Source of the DNA: Mesorhizobium sp. 131-2-1
Lineage (GTDB): Bacteria; Pseudomonadota; Alphaproteobacteria; Rhizobiales; Rhizobiaceae
Direction of reading: 5' to 3'
DNA length: 64,000 nucleotides
NCBI RefSeq assembly: GCF_016756535.1
Contig: NZ_AP023247.1
Coordinates: 620,001-684,000, forward strand
The notes beneath the pieces were generated by a model that worked only from the letters and a program-made list of their open reading frames with translations, was not told the DNA's origin and did not search any database. Every line of letters begins with the position of its first letter. The first letter of the stretch is position 1. The translations under genes and the position numbers were made by a program. This document shows positions 47,901-57,367 of this stretch, piece by piece.

Positions 47901-50351
47901 TCAATCCGTCTCGTCGCGTTCCGGCGCGTGGTCCCGCCGACCGGCAAGGATTTCACGCTTGCCGACATGGTTGGGAGTGCCGACCAGGCCTTCCTTCTCC
48001 ATGCGTTCGACCAGCGATGCGGCGCGATTGTAGCCGATGCCGAGGCGGCGCTGGATGTAGGAGGTCGAGCATTTCTTGTCGCGCTTGACCACTTTGACGG
48101 CCTCCTCGTACAGCGCGTCGCCATCCTCGGGGTCGACCGAGCCCTTGTCGAAGACCGGACCCGCGTCGGCCGCCTCTTCTTCCGCCTCCTCGTCGGCGGT
48201 GACCGTTTCGAGATATTCCGGACGCCCCTGCGCCTTCAGATGCGCCACGACGTGCTCGACCTCCAGGTCGGATACGAAGGGGCCATGCACGCGGACAATG
48301 CGCCCGCCGCCAGCCATATGCAGCATGTCGCCCTGGCCGAGCAACTGTTCGGCGCCCTGCTCGCCCAGGATGGTGCGGCTGTCGATCTTCGATGTCACCT
48401 GGAAGGAGATGCGGGTCGGGAAGTTGGCCTTGATCGTGCCGGTGATGACGTCGACCGAGGGGCGCTGCGTAGCCATGATCAAGTGGATGCCGGCGGCGCG
48501 CGCCATCTGCGCCAGCCGCTGGATGGCGCCTTCGATCTCCTTGCCGGCCACCATCATCAGGTCGGCCATCTCGTCGACGATGATGACGATGTAGGGCATA
48601 GGCGCGAGGTCGATTTCCCGTTCCTCGAACAGCGGCTCGCCCGTGCCCTTCTCGAAGCCGACCTGCGCCTGCATGACCACGACCTCACCGTTGTCGCGGG
48701 CGGTGGCGGCGCGCTGGTTGTAGCCGTCGATGTTGCGCACGCCGAGGCGCGCCATCTTGCGGTAGCGATCCTCCATCTCGCGCACTGTCCATTTCAGCGC
48801 CGTGACGGCCTTCTTGGAATCGGTGACGACCGGCGTCAAAAGATGCGGGATGCCGTCATAGACGGACAGCTCCAGCATCTTTGGGTCGACCATGATGAGG
48901 CGGCATTCCTCTGGCTTCATCCGATAGAGCAGCGACAGGATCATGGTGTTGATGGCGACCGATTTGCCCGAGCCGGTGGTGCCCGCGACCAGCAGATGGG
49001 GCATCTTGGCCAGGTCGGCGATGACCGGCTCGCCGCCGATCGTCTTGCCGAGGCCGAGCGCCAGCTTGCAGGACGTGTTGCGGAAGCCGGCCGATTCGAT
49101 CAACTCGCGGAAATAGACCGTCTCGCGCGTCTCGTTAGGCAGTTCGATGCCGATGACGTTGCGGCCGGGCACGACGGCGACGCGCGCCGAGATCGCCGAC
49201 ATGGAGCGGGCGATGTCGTCGGCCAGGCCGATGACACGGCTGGATTTCACGCCGGGCGCCGGCTCGAACTCGTAGAGAGTGACGACCGGACCAGGCCGGA
49301 CATGGATGATCTCGCCCTTGACGCCGAAATCCTCAAGTACGCTTTCGAGCAGGTCGGCGTTCTGTTCCATCCGCTCTTGCGACATGTAGAAGCCCTGGCC
49401 CTCCGGCGGCATTTGCAGCAGGTCCTCGGAAGGAAGCTCGTAGCCGGACGGGGCGGTCAACGGCACCACCTTGCCGGCGACAGGCAAAGACGGCGCGCGC
49501 TTCGCGGTCCGGGCGCTTTTTGGAACGGAACTCCGCGCGGCGGGCTCCATTGCGGGCGCCCGGGGCTCGATGTCCAGTGGAGCGGGCCGGGCGGCGGGCG
49601 TGTCGGCCAGCGTTGTCGTTGGAGCAGGGCTTTCGGCCGGCCCGTTCGAACGCCATTCGATGATGCGGTAGAACGAAATTGCTTCGCCCTTGGAGGCGGG
49701 GCTGGACTGGGTCGGCGCCGGAGGATGCACCGGCGCGGAGGCCGGCGGTCGCGACGATTCGTTCAGGCGAGCCCGCGCCAGGCGCTCGGCGAGCAAGGGC
49801 ATGCTGAACTCGAAAAACGCATCATCGGAAAGATAGGACCAGCGAAATTTCGGCGGCTGCGCCTTTTGCGCCGGAGTGGCGACCGCCCGTGGCGGCGCGG
49901 CAATGGCCTGCGTCGGCTTGACGATTGCCTGAGGCGATCTGGCCGAAGCCGTGGGGGCTAGGCCGGAAATTTCCCGGGCCGGAGTGGCCGGCTGGGGGGC
50001 CGACGGCGCGGGGCGGACGGAATCGCCGCGGGAAGGCATCGCCTTGGCCGGCGCTTCATCATCCGGCTGCGCTGCGGGCCGCTTGTCGGAATCCGGCGTG
50101 CGGGTAAAGCGCACATTGGGCGCGAGGAAGAAATATTGCTGCCAGGCCGGGCGGCCGAACTCGCCACCCTCAGAATCCAACGAGGCGGCGGCGTTCGATT
50201 CGCCTTCAACGGAGGCTGTCAGCGTGACGACCTGCCGCGGTTGCCGCTGCGGTGGCGCGGCCGCGCCATGGTGCCGGGCATCTTCCGGATGAGTGTCGTC
50301 GTTGTCGCCATAGGCGGAAGCGCCGGAAGGATTGGCACGGGAGAAACGCAT
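47901..50351 (-). CDS. ftsK: FtsK/SpoIIIE-family DNA translocase lacking membrane segments
   Basis: This 816-aa protein has a C-terminal motor with Walker A GTTGSGKS, Walker [15 protein letters not shown], and a gamma winged helix ([30 protein letters not shown]) that reads KOPS. The first ~330 residues are Pro/Ala-rich and disordered-looking with no membrane helix, unlike canonical FtsK with four. It may be a second, soluble translocase or a divergent FtsK. ATG 50351 is preferred; an upstream start at 50396 adds 15 residues. Confidence 0.9.
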   Translation of the reverse strand: MRFSRANPSGASAYGDNDDTHPEDARHHGAAAPPQRQPRQVVTLTASVEGESNAAASLDSEGGEFGRPAWQQYFFLAPNVRFTRTPDSDKRPAAQPDDEAPAKAMPSRGDSVRPAPSAPQPATPAREISGLAPTASARSPQAIVKPTQAIAAPPRAVATPAQKAQPPKFRWSYLSDDAFFEFSMPLLAERLARARLNESSRPPASAPVHPPAPTQSSPASKGEAISFYRIIEWRSNGPAESPAPTTTLADTPAARPAPLDIEPRAPAMEPAARSSVPKSARTAKRAPSLPVAGKVVPLTAPSGYELPSEDLLQMPPEGQGFYMSQERMEQNADLLESVLEDFGVKGEIIHVRPGPVVTLYEFEPAPGVKSSRVIGLADDIARSMSAISARVAVVPGRNVIGIELPNETRETVYFRELIESAGFRNTSCKLALGLGKTIGGEPVIADLAKMPHLLVAGTTGSGKSVAINTMILSLLYRMKPEECRLIMVDPKMLELSVYDGIPHLLTPVVTDSKKAVTALKWTVREMEDRYRKMARLGVRNIDGYNQRAATARDNGEVVVMQAQVGFEKGTGEPLFEEREIDLAPMPYIVIIVDEMADLMMVAGKEIEGAIQRLAQMARAAGIHLIMATQRPSVDVITGTIKANFPTRISFQVTSKIDSRTILGEQGAEQLLGQGDMLHMAGGGRIVRVHGPFVSDLEVEHVVAHLKAQGRPEYLETVTADEEAEEEAADAGPVFDKGSVDPEDGDALYEEAVKVVKRDKKCSTSYIQRRLGIGYNRAASLVERMEKEGLVGTPNHVGKREILAGRRDHAPERDETD

Positions 50352-50566
50352 GGATTTCACACTCGAGATTCGTCGAACAAACGTGTCCCGAGACATAGGA
50401 ACCGATGGTTAACAAGCTCTTCCGGAGAGCTCCGCAAAAGTCGCGCTCGACGGTCGATAGGCGGGAGGAAGGACGTACCCGGCGAACATCGAGGCCGGTT
50501 ACGACGCAGCCTGCGTCGCGTCGTCAAAGCACGTCGCGATCCTTCACGCTCCGCGCGCTTCAGGTC

Positions 50567-51283
50567 TCACGCCGACTGGGCCGCCTGCTCCTCGGCCGCG
50601 AGCCTTTCGGTGCCGTAGGCCTTCAGGAACATGCTGACGCCCGACCTGACGACGTGGTCGATCTCATCCTGGCTGGGGGCCTTGGTGCGGTAGGAGAATA
50701 TGCACTGGCGGAAAAATCCGGCCAGGCAGAGTTCGGTGAACTGATAGGCGGCCAGGTCGACATCGTCGATCTGCAGCAGGCCGCGCTCGATGGCGGCATT
50801 GAGGAAGGCCGCGACCCTGTCATGGCCGCGTTTCGGGCCGCGTTCGTAAAACCGAGCGCCCATGTCGGGTATCCTGTCGGCCGCGCCGATCACCGTGCGC
50901 TGCGCCTGGATGACCTTGGCCGACGTGATCTTGAGCGACAGTACCTTGCCGAACTTGACCAGCGTCTCACGCAGGTCGTCGGCACGGTCGAGCATGTCGT
51001 ACATGTTCTTGAAGATGGTGCCGCGCTCTTCCTCGATCAGCGCCTCGAACAGCTCTTCCTTGTTGGCGAAGTAGACATAGATGGTGCCCTTGGAGACGCC
51101 GGCCTCGCGGGTGATGTCGTTCATCGACGCGGCCTCGAAGCCCTTGTCGATGAAGACACGGCGCGCGCCCTCGATGATCTGGCTGCGCTTGACGGGGTCC
51201 TGCCCGGCCGCCGGACGGCCGCGACGCAGGCTGTCCAGCACGTCGCACTGGTCCTCGCCGCTGTCGGACACTGTTTCGACCAT
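50567..51283 (-). CDS. TetR/AcrR-family repressor of the adjacent efflux genes
   Basis: This 238-aa regulator has an N-terminal HTH (MNDITREAGVSKGTIYVYFANKEELFEAL spans residues about 54-82) and an all-helical ligand domain. The ATG at 51283 has GAGGTG nine bases upstream. It is divergent from the HlyD/DHA2 genes, and the 147-bp gap holds two TCGAACC-N4-GGTTCGA-type palindromes, so autoregulation and repression of the pump are strongly suggested. The inducer is unknown. Confidence 0.92.
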   Translation of the reverse strand: MVETVSDSGEDQCDVLDSLRRGRPAAGQDPVKRSQIIEGARRVFIDKGFEAASMNDITREAGVSKGTIYVYFANKEELFEALIEEERGTIFKNMYDMLDRADDLRETLVKFGKVLSLKITSAKVIQAQRTVIGAADRIPDMGARFYERGPKRGHDRVAAFLNAAIERGLLQIDDVDLAAYQFTELCLAGFFRQCIFSYRTKAPSQDEIDHVVRSGVSMFLKAYGTERLAAEEQAAQSA

Positions 51284-51307
51284 AAAAGTCACACCTCGCA
51301 AAATAAT

Positions 51308-51325
51308 TCGAACCGACTGGTTCGA
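51308..51325. promoter_or_regulatory. TetR-type operator 1
   Basis: TCGAACC-GACT-GGTTCGA is a perfect 7-bp inverted repeat with a 4-nt centre, placed 25 bases before the tetR start. It is tetR-proximal; operator 2 has the same core and spacing. Confidence 0.7.
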
Positions 51326-51371
51326 TTGCCCCTTGATATGGGCCTGTTTCCGCGCTAAGTCAATCTCCGCA

Positions 51372-51389
51372 TCGAACCGAACGGTTCAG
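51372..51389. promoter_or_regulatory. TetR-type operator 2
   Basis: TCGAACC-GAAC-GGTTCAG has the same GAACC-N4-GGTTC core as operator 1, 64 bases away centre to centre, and lies 42 bases before the efflux-subunit ATG. It is followed by TATAAC and TATATAG, plausible -10 elements. Confidence 0.65.
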
Positions 51390-51430
51390 TATAACAGAAT
51401 TTCCTTATATAGACCCTGCTGAGAGATATC

Positions 51431-52615
51431 ATGTCCTCTAACGCGCCCGCATCCGCCGAAGTCCGTCCGTTTCCCAATGCCAAGGTCGCTCCGTCGACCG
51501 AAGCGCCGGAAGCGCTTCCGCAGCCCGCCACTGTCGTCCCCGCCGAAGCGCCTGCCAAGAAGAAGCGTTCGGTGCGCTCGCTGCTTTTGCCCATCATCGG
51601 GCTTGGGCTGCTCGGCGCCGGCGCCTGGTATGGCTACGACTACTGGACCGACGGCCGCTTCATGATCTCAACCGACGACGCCTATGTCCAGGCCGACATG
51701 TCGTTCGTGTCGCCGAAGATCTCCGGCTATGTCGACAAGGTCCTGGTGAGCGAGAACCAAAAGGTGAAGGCCGGCGACCCGCTGCTGACCATCGATGATG
51801 GGGACTACAGAATAGCCGTTGCCCAGGCCGAGGCGCAGATCGCCACCCTGGCGAAGACGCTCGAGCGCATCGACGCGCAGACCAAGGCGGCCCAGGCTTC
51901 GCTGCAGCAGGCGCAGGCGCAGAAGGTGGCCGACCAGGCCGCGGCCGACAATGCGGCGCGCGCCCAAGACCGCGCGGCGCAGCTGCTCAAGACCCATGTC
52001 GGAACGCAGGCGCAGCTCGACGACGCACAGACCGCGCTCGACCAGGCCAAGGCGGCGTTGGTCGGCGCCGATGCGCAGATCGCCGCCGCGCAGGCCAATA
52101 TCGGCGTGCTGGAAGCGCAACGCGCCGAATCGGCAAGCACGCTGGCCTCGCTGCAGCTCAGCCATGACAAGGCCGCGCGGGATCTGTCCTTTACGGTGCT
52201 CAAGGCGCCCTATGACGGCGTCGTCGGCAACCGCTCGGTCGAGCAGGGCGACCTGGTCAGCCCCGGCCAGAAGCTCGCCGTCGTCGTGCCGATGGACAAG
52301 CTCTATATCGTCGGCAACTTCAAGGAGACGCAGCTTGGCCGGCTGGTGCCCGGCGAGAAGGTCCGCATCACGGTCGACGCGATCGACGGCCAGAGCTTCG
52401 AAGGCACGGTCTCCTCGCTGGCGCCGGCTTCGGGTGCGGTGTTCTCGCTGCTGCCGCCGGAAAACGCCACCGGCAACTTCACCAAGGTGGTGCAGCGCGT
52501 TCCGGTCCGTATCGACGTGCCCGCCGACGTCTTGACGACCGGCAAGCTGCGCGCCGGCCTGAGCGTCATCGTCGCCGCCGACAGCCGCACCGCGCCCGCC
52601 GCGACGGCCAACTAA
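51431..52615 (+). CDS. HlyD/EmrA-family membrane fusion protein
   Basis: This 394-aa periplasmic adaptor is anchored by one TM (about residues 52-72, LLLPIIGLGLLGAGAWYGYDY). It has a split lipoyl domain (ISGYVDKVLVSENQKVKAGD and FTVLKAPYDGVVGNRSVEQG) around a long Ala/Gln-rich coiled coil (about 125-245) and a beta-barrel. It links the DHA2 pump encoded next to an outer-membrane TolC. It is controlled by the divergent TetR. The gap to the pump gene holds repeat copy 4. Confidence 0.93.
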   Translation: MSSNAPASAEVRPFPNAKVAPSTEAPEALPQPATVVPAEAPAKKKRSVRSLLLPIIGLGLLGAGAWYGYDYWTDGRFMISTDDAYVQADMSFVSPKISGYVDKVLVSENQKVKAGDPLLTIDDGDYRIAVAQAEAQIATLAKTLERIDAQTKAAQASLQQAQAQKVADQAAADNAARAQDRAAQLLKTHVGTQAQLDDAQTALDQAKAALVGADAQIAAAQANIGVLEAQRAESASTLASLQLSHDKAARDLSFTVLKAPYDGVVGNRSVEQGDLVSPGQKLAVVVPMDKLYIVGNFKETQLGRLVPGEKVRITVDAIDGQSFEGTVSSLAPASGAVFSLLPPENATGNFTKVVQRVPVRIDVPADVLTTGKLRAGLSVIVAADSRTAPAATAN

Positions 52616-52685
52616 GCACTTGGGGGGGTGGCTCGGCGGCTTGTTGAGCGCCGAGCCACCCAGCCTTCCAAGTATCTGTTTTGAC

Positions 52686-52729
52686 GCGATTCTGGACGGA
52701 AAGGCGCTGCGCGCGCTTCCCGGAATTGC
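52686..52729 (+). repeat. 44-bp palindromic repeat, copy 4
   Basis: GCGATTCTGGACGGAAAGGC begins the repeat and CTTCCCGGAATTGC ends it; same length and layout as copies 1 and 3, with more substitutions. It ends 17 bases before the pump ATG at 52747. Confidence 0.7.
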
Positions 52730-52746
52730 CGTAGGGAGGCCATGAC

Positions 52747-54360
52747 ATGGCAACCGCAACCATTACCGCAGGATCGGCGCCGGCACGGCCGGTGGCCGCG
52801 GCCCCCGCCCTGCCGGCTGACCATATGCCGGTTCGCCGCGTCATCGCCTTCCTGGCGATGGTGTTCGGCATGTTCATGGCGATCCTGGACATCCAGATCG
52901 TCTCGGCCTCTCTGGCCGAGATCCAGGCCGGCCTCAGCGCCAGCTCGGACGAGATCCCGTGGGTGCAGACCGCCTATCTGATCGCCGAGGTGGTGATGAT
53001 CCCGCTGTCCGGCTTCCTCAGCCGGATGCTGTCGACGCGGGTGCTGTTCACGATAGCTGCCGCCGGCTTCACCGCGGCCAGCGCGCTGGCCGCCACCGCG
53101 ACCAACATCGACCAGATGATCGTCTACCGCGCCGTCCAAGGCTTCATCGGCGGCGGCATGATCCCCAGCGTCTTCGCGGCCGCCTTCACCATCTTCCCGC
53201 CGTCGCGCCGCGCCATCGTCTCGCCGATGATCGGCCTGGTGGCGACGCTGGCGCCGACGATTGGCCCGACGGTCGGCGGCTATATCAGCCACGCCATGTC
53301 CTGGCACTGGCTGTTCCTGATCAATGTCGTGCCCGGCATACTGGTGGCGACGGCTGCCTGGACGCTGATCGATTTCGACAAGCCCAATCTCAAGCTGTTC
53401 TCAAAGTTCGACTGGTGGGGTCTCGCCGGCATGGCAGCCTTCCTCGGCTGCATGGAATATGTGCTGGAAGAGGGCCCGAACAATGACTGGCTGCAGGACC
53501 AGGCGGTGCTCATCTGCGCCGTCGTCATGACCGTCGGCGCCGTGCTGTTCTTCTGGCGCGCCTTCACCGCCGAGGAGCCTATCGTCGATCTGAGGGCCTT
53601 CACCAACGTCAACTTCGCCTTCGGCTCGCTGTTCTCCTTCGTCGTCGGCATCGGCCTCTACGGGCTGACCTATCTCTATCCGGTGTTTCTGGGCCGTATC
53701 CGCGGTTACGATTCGATGATGATCGGCGAGGCGCTGTTCGTCAGCGGCCTGGCGATGTTCTTCACAGCGCCCGTTGCCGGCATCCTGTCGAACAAGATCG
53801 ATCTCAGGCTCATGATGATGATCGGCTTCTTCGGCTTCGCCACTGGCACCTGGTGGATGACGCATCTGACTGCCGACTGGGATTTCTACGAACTGCTGAT
53901 CCCGCAGATCCTGCGCGGCTGCTCGATGATGCTGTGCATGGTGCCGATCAACAACATCGCGCTCGGCACGCTGCCGCCGGAGCGGCTGAAGAATGCGTCG
54001 GGCCTGTTCAACCTGACCCGCAACCTCGGCGGCGCCGTCGGCCTCGCTGTCATCAACACGGTGCTGATCGACCGCAACGCCTTCCACTACGCCAGGCTCG
54101 CCGAGCATGTGCAGTGGGGCAGCGCCGAAGCGCAGCAGAAGCTGCAGAACATGACGCTGAACTTCGAGCAGACCGCGGGGCTCGACGCCGGCAAGGCGGC
54201 GATCTCCAAGCTGTCCGGCATGGTCCAGCAGCAGGCATCGCTGCTGTCCTTCATGGACGTGTTCTACATGCTGACGGTGTTGTTCGCGACGCTCGGACTG
54301 TTCGTCCTGTTCATCCGCAAGCCGGCCGACCAGGCCGGCGGCGGTGGCGGAGGCCATTGA
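52747..54360 (+). CDS. DHA2-family (EmrB-type) drug efflux MFS permease
   Basis: This 537-aa inner-membrane proton antiporter has about 14 TM segments, motif A-like sequence after TM2 (GFLSRMLSTRVLF), and motif C with GPTVGGYIS. The DHA2 family exports hydrophobic drugs or bile salts and pairs with an EmrA adaptor, here encoded just upstream. GGGAGG (52732-52737) sits nine bases before ATG 52747; an ATG at 52742 is too close to it. An 18-bp hairpin follows the stop. Confidence 0.93.
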   Translation: MATATITAGSAPARPVAAAPALPADHMPVRRVIAFLAMVFGMFMAILDIQIVSASLAEIQAGLSASSDEIPWVQTAYLIAEVVMIPLSGFLSRMLSTRVLFTIAAAGFTAASALAATATNIDQMIVYRAVQGFIGGGMIPSVFAAAFTIFPPSRRAIVSPMIGLVATLAPTIGPTVGGYISHAMSWHWLFLINVVPGILVATAAWTLIDFDKPNLKLFSKFDWWGLAGMAAFLGCMEYVLEEGPNNDWLQDQAVLICAVVMTVGAVLFFWRAFTAEEPIVDLRAFTNVNFAFGSLFSFVVGIGLYGLTYLYPVFLGRIRGYDSMMIGEALFVSGLAMFFTAPVAGILSNKIDLRLMMMIGFFGFATGTWWMTHLTADWDFYELLIPQILRGCSMMLCMVPINNIALGTLPPERLKNASGLFNLTRNLGGAVGLAVINTVLIDRNAFHYARLAEHVQWGSAEAQQKLQNMTLNFEQTAGLDAGKAAISKLSGMVQQQASLLSFMDVFYMLTVLFATLGLFVLFIRKPADQAGGGGGGH

Positions 54361-54391
54361 GGCGCGCCGGAACCCCCCTGGCGCCCCTCGT

Positions 54392-54436
54392 GCATGACCC
54401 CGGAAATCGGCGACGATTTCCGGGGTCATGCTTTAA
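54392..54436. terminator. 18-bp perfect hairpin between convergent efflux and msrB genes
   Basis: Arms 54392-54409 and 54414-54431 are perfectly complementary over 18 bases around the loop GCGA. On the plus strand it ends in TTTAAG. It lies between convergent genes and can serve both, though the U-tract is short. Its sequence (ATGACCCCGGAAATCG) suggests a repeat family. Confidence 0.65.
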
Positions 54437-54473
54437 GTCAAACTTCAACTCGGATCGGAGCGGTCCGCGCCTC

Positions 54474-54977
54474 TCAGGCGGTGGCCGGCTTGAAGCTCAG
54501 CGCCACGCCATTGATGCAGTGGCGCAGGCCGGTCGGCGGCGGGCCGTCATCGAAGACATGGCCGAGATGGCCACCGCAGCGGCGGCAATGCACCTCGGTG
54601 CGGGTCATGCCGAGCGAGCGGTCCTCGGTCCTGCCGATGGCGTTGGCGATCTCCTGCCAGAAGCTCGGCCAGCCGGTGCCGGAATCGAACTTGGTCTCGG
54701 ACGGGTAGACCGGCAGGTCGCAGCCGGCGCAGGCGAAGATGCCCTTGCGGTGCTCGTTGAGCAGCGGGCTGGTGCCGGGATATTCGGTGCCCTCCTTGCG
54801 CAGCACATTGTAGGCGGCGTCGGACAGGACGGCATGCCACTCGGCGTCGGTCTTGGTCACTTCGAAGGTTTCGGCGGCCAGAGCAGGCTTTGGGCCGCCC
54901 ATGCGGAGCGCCGCTCCGGCTGCGATCATCAAGGTGCCGGCGGCGGCACTGCTCCAAAGGAAATCGCGACGGTTCAT
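54474..54977 (-). CDS. msrB: Exported methionine-R-sulfoxide reductase (MsrB), Tat-type signal
   Basis: This 167-aa protein starts MNRRDFLWSSAAAGTLMIAAG, a twin-arginine-like signal, then a full MsrB domain: zinc cysteines in CAGC and CRRCG, GTGWPSFW, and catalytic Cys154 in GLRHCINGVAL. It would reduce methionine-R-sulfoxide in periplasmic proteins. GTG 54980 just precedes ATG 54977, and GGGAGAAAA is the ribosome-binding region. It is next to the fasciclin/anti-sigma/sigma genes on the same strand, suggesting a shared envelope-oxidation role. Confidence 0.92.
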   Translation of the reverse strand: MNRRDFLWSSAAAGTLMIAAGAALRMGGPKPALAAETFEVTKTDAEWHAVLSDAAYNVLRKEGTEYPGTSPLLNEHRKGIFACAGCDLPVYPSETKFDSGTGWPSFWQEIANAIGRTEDRSLGMTRTEVHCRRCGGHLGHVFDDGPPPTGLRHCINGVALSFKPATA

Positions 54978-55185
54978 CACTATTTTCTCCCTGCTGTCTG
55001 TTTGCCAGATTCAACGACCCGGAGGAAATCAAAAGGCCGTTGACGCCCCCGAACGAGCGCTCCGCACCGGGCTCCTCGAGGAAGCCGCGGCACGGAGCGG
55101 ACGCTTGCCGATCGCGGGACGCATGAACAAGACACGCGAGCGGTTGGAAGGACCTACTGCCTGTTCGCCGGCAGAAGGCCGTTCG

Positions 55186-55743
55186 TTACATCTTCGGCAG
55201 CAGCACCTTGTCGATGACGTGGATGACGCCGTTCGACTGCCGGACATCGGCGATCGTCACATTGGCGACATTGCCGTTCTCGTCGGTGACGGTGACCTTG
55301 CCCTTGTCGGCCTTGAGCGTCAGTTCGCAGCCGCCTGCGGTCTTGACCTTGTGCGCGCCGCCATCGGCCTTGGCCATCTTGGCGACATCGGCGGCCATCG
55401 CCTTGGCAGCAATGACGTGGCAGGTCAGGATCTTGGTGAGCTTGTCCTTGTTCTCGGGCTTGAGCAGCATTTCGACGGTGCCAGCGGGCAGCGCCGCGAA
55501 AGCCTCGTTGGTCGGCGCGAAGACGGTGAACGGACCGGCGCCTTGCAGCGTGTCGACCAGGCCGGCGGCCTTGACGGCGGCGACCAGCGTGGTGTGGTCC
55601 TTCGAGTTGACGGCATTCTCGATGATGTTCTTCTTGGCATACATCGGCGCGCCGCCGACCATCGGATTGGCGGCATAGGCAACCGCACCGAGCGCGGAAA
55701 GACCGATAGTGCCGGCGAGCAAAAGGGTGGCGAGTTTACGCAT
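55186..55743 (-). CDS. Secreted fasciclin (FAS1) domain protein
   Basis: This 185-aa protein has a Sec signal peptide (MRKLATLLLAGTIGLSALGA, cleavage near AYA) and one FAS1 domain with GAGPFTVFAPTNEAFAALP and NGVIHVIDKVLLPKM at the end. FAS1 proteins are adhesion or surface proteins. AGGAGATAG precedes the ATG. It lies downstream of the anti-sigma and sigma genes on the same strand, as in the mycobacterial sigK-rskA-mpt70/83 group where the sigma factor controls FAS1 proteins. Confidence 0.92.
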   Translation of the reverse strand: MRKLATLLLAGTIGLSALGAVAYAANPMVGGAPMYAKKNIIENAVNSKDHTTLVAAVKAAGLVDTLQGAGPFTVFAPTNEAFAALPAGTVEMLLKPENKDKLTKILTCHVIAAKAMAADVAKMAKADGGAHKVKTAGGCELTLKADKGKVTVTDENGNVANVTIADVRQSNGVIHVIDKVLLPKM

Positions 55744-55905
55744 TGTTTCTATCTCCTCTGGATATCGTTGCCCATCTTTGGGAACGCCAGTAGATACGGA
55801 GCAGGTTTGTATGAGTTTCGTCCCGCTCTCAAATTTTTTTAACTGACGTCATGCACAGCTAACTTTCTACGGCGGAGCGGTCAGTCGACGAAAGGCTTTT
55901 CCACT

Positions 55906-55920
55906 CTTGCATCATGCAAG
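55906..55920. promoter_or_regulatory. Small perfect palindrome between anti-sigma and fasciclin genes
   Basis: CTTGCAT-C-ATGCAAG has 7-bp arms and a single central base, and is followed on the plus strand by a T-rich run. It lies in the 224-bp gap and could be an operator or a weak terminator. Confidence 0.35.
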
Positions 55921-55967
55921 ATAGATTGTGATTTTTCTGTAAGGCAAAGAACCAACGCTCGAAGCGG

Positions 55968-56684
55968 CTAGATGCCCTTCAGGTCGCCCGCGGCGACGAC
56001 CGGCCCGGTCGGCTGGCCGGTCGGCGAACCGCCGGTGGGCTCGACGCTGACTGCGAGCACGGCGCCTTGCGCGAGCTTCTGCTCAACGGCCGGCGTCACG
56101 GCCATATGCGTCGTCTGGCCGGCGGGGATGACGCCCATCGAGACCGGCGCGTTCTTGCCCTCGATCATCCACAGCTCAAAGTCCTTGCCGGCGGCGCGCT
56201 CGCCCGAGACAAGGGAGAGGCCGACATCACGGCGCGCCGCGTCGTAGACGACGAGATATTTGACGTCGCTGCCATCGGCCGCCAGCGAGGCGACCAGGCG
56301 CTGCTGCGGCTCGACGACCGGCGGATTGACGTATGGCAAGGCAATGGTGATCGCCAGGGCCGCGACCGCGGCGGCGGCGAGGCCGCGCCAGAAGGCGAGG
56401 CTCGACCAGATGCCGGCGCGGGACTCCTGCGCGAACAGGCGGCGATCGATCGCCTCCTTGACCCGGATCGGCGGCTCGGTCTCCGGATAGGCGGCGGCCA
56501 TCGGCGAAAGGTGGACCTCCCAGCGGTCGACAAGGCGCGCGAAGGCGGCGTCCGCTTCGATGCGGCGGGACGCGATCTGGCGTTCGTCCGCGGCCAGAAC
56601 GCCAAGAACGTATTCGGCGGCGAACAGGTCGTCGCCTCCACGTTCCGGTCCGTTTTCCTCTGCCAGCGTCATCTTTCCAGGCAT
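55968..56684 (-). CDS. RskA-like anti-sigma factor
   Basis: This 238-aa single-pass membrane protein has an N-terminal anti-sigma domain (AAEYVLGVLAADERQIASRR), one TM at about residues 98-116 (GLAAAAVAALAITIALPYV), and a periplasmic RskA domain (GSDVKYLVVYDAARRDVGLSL...KDFELWMIEGKNAPVSMGVI). Its start overlaps the end of the sigma gene by 16 bases, so the pair is co-translated. Periplasmic sensing and regulated proteolysis are family features, inferred here. Confidence 0.9.
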   Translation of the reverse strand: MPGKMTLAEENGPERGGDDLFAAEYVLGVLAADERQIASRRIEADAAFARLVDRWEVHLSPMAAAYPETEPPIRVKEAIDRRLFAQESRAGIWSSLAFWRGLAAAAVAALAITIALPYVNPPVVEPQQRLVASLAADGSDVKYLVVYDAARRDVGLSLVSGERAAGKDFELWMIEGKNAPVSMGVIPAGQTTHMAVTPAVEQKLAQGAVLAVSVEPTGGSPTGQPTGPVVAAGDLKGI

Positions 56685-57208
56685 TCCCTGAGTTTCAACA
56701 GGCTGCGCCGCAGCCAGGTCCGCATCGTGTTCAGCGGCACGCCATGGCGCTCCGCCAGCTCGGCATAGCTTTCGCCGTTCAGATAGGCGCCCCGGACGGC
56801 CGCCGCCCGGTCTTTCTCCAATTCATCGAGGCAATGGTAGATGCGTACGGATTCACCGCCCGCCACTGCCATGGCCTCCGGTCCCGGCGCCGGATCGGCC
56901 ACGTCGAGCGCGGCATCGATATAGGCAGCTGGCTGTCGCCGCGCCCTGATGCGATCGATCGCATGGTTGCGCGCGATGGCCACCAGCCAGGAAATCGGGC
57001 TTAGATCGGAGACCGCGAAACGATCGGCCTTCGTCCAGATCTTGACGAAGACTTCCTGGAGCGCTTCTTCCGCATCTCCCCTGTCCTTCAATACACGGAG
57101 GCAGACGCCGAAAAGTTTCGCGCTGGTCTGCCGGTAGAGCAGATCGAACGCGGCCCGGTCCTTCATTGAAGTCCGGACGATCAGCTGGCTGATGTCCTGC
57201 GGCGCCAT
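56669..57208 (-). CDS. ECF sigma factor, SigK-like
   Basis: This 179-aa ECF sigma factor has region 2 (DAEEALQEVFVKIWTKADRF, then PISWLVAIARNHAIDRIRARR) and region 4 (AAVRGAYLNGESYAELAERHGVP with MRTWLRRSLLKLRECL). It overlaps its cognate anti-sigma gene and is followed by a fasciclin gene, as for SigK/RskA. The likely regulon is envelope proteins including FAS1 and perhaps msrB. No -35/-10 motif shared by its own and the fasciclin upstream regions was recognised. Confidence 0.92.
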   Translation of the reverse strand: MAPQDISQLIVRTSMKDRAAFDLLYRQTSAKLFGVCLRVLKDRGDAEEALQEVFVKIWTKADRFAVSDLSPISWLVAIARNHAIDRIRARRQPAAYIDAALDVADPAPGPEAMAVAGGESVRIYHCLDELEKDRAAAVRGAYLNGESYAELAERHGVPLNTMRTWLRRSLLKLRECLER

Positions 57209-57367
57209 GGCGGCAAATTAGAGGATTGCGATTGATTTGCAACGGCGCAGGCAATGCTGTCCCGCTGAAGCTTGCAGTGTTCCTTGCGCGCTCACGATGA
57301 GGTCGGGCGCGCCGTTGCCAAGCAAATCGGCTGCCGCTAGCCTTCGGCCCGGCGGAGGACAGCGGCG

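Noticed and set aside
47928..49961. Long plus-strand open frame opposite the FtsK motor
   Set aside because: Shadow composition; the motor and gamma domains are on the minus strand.
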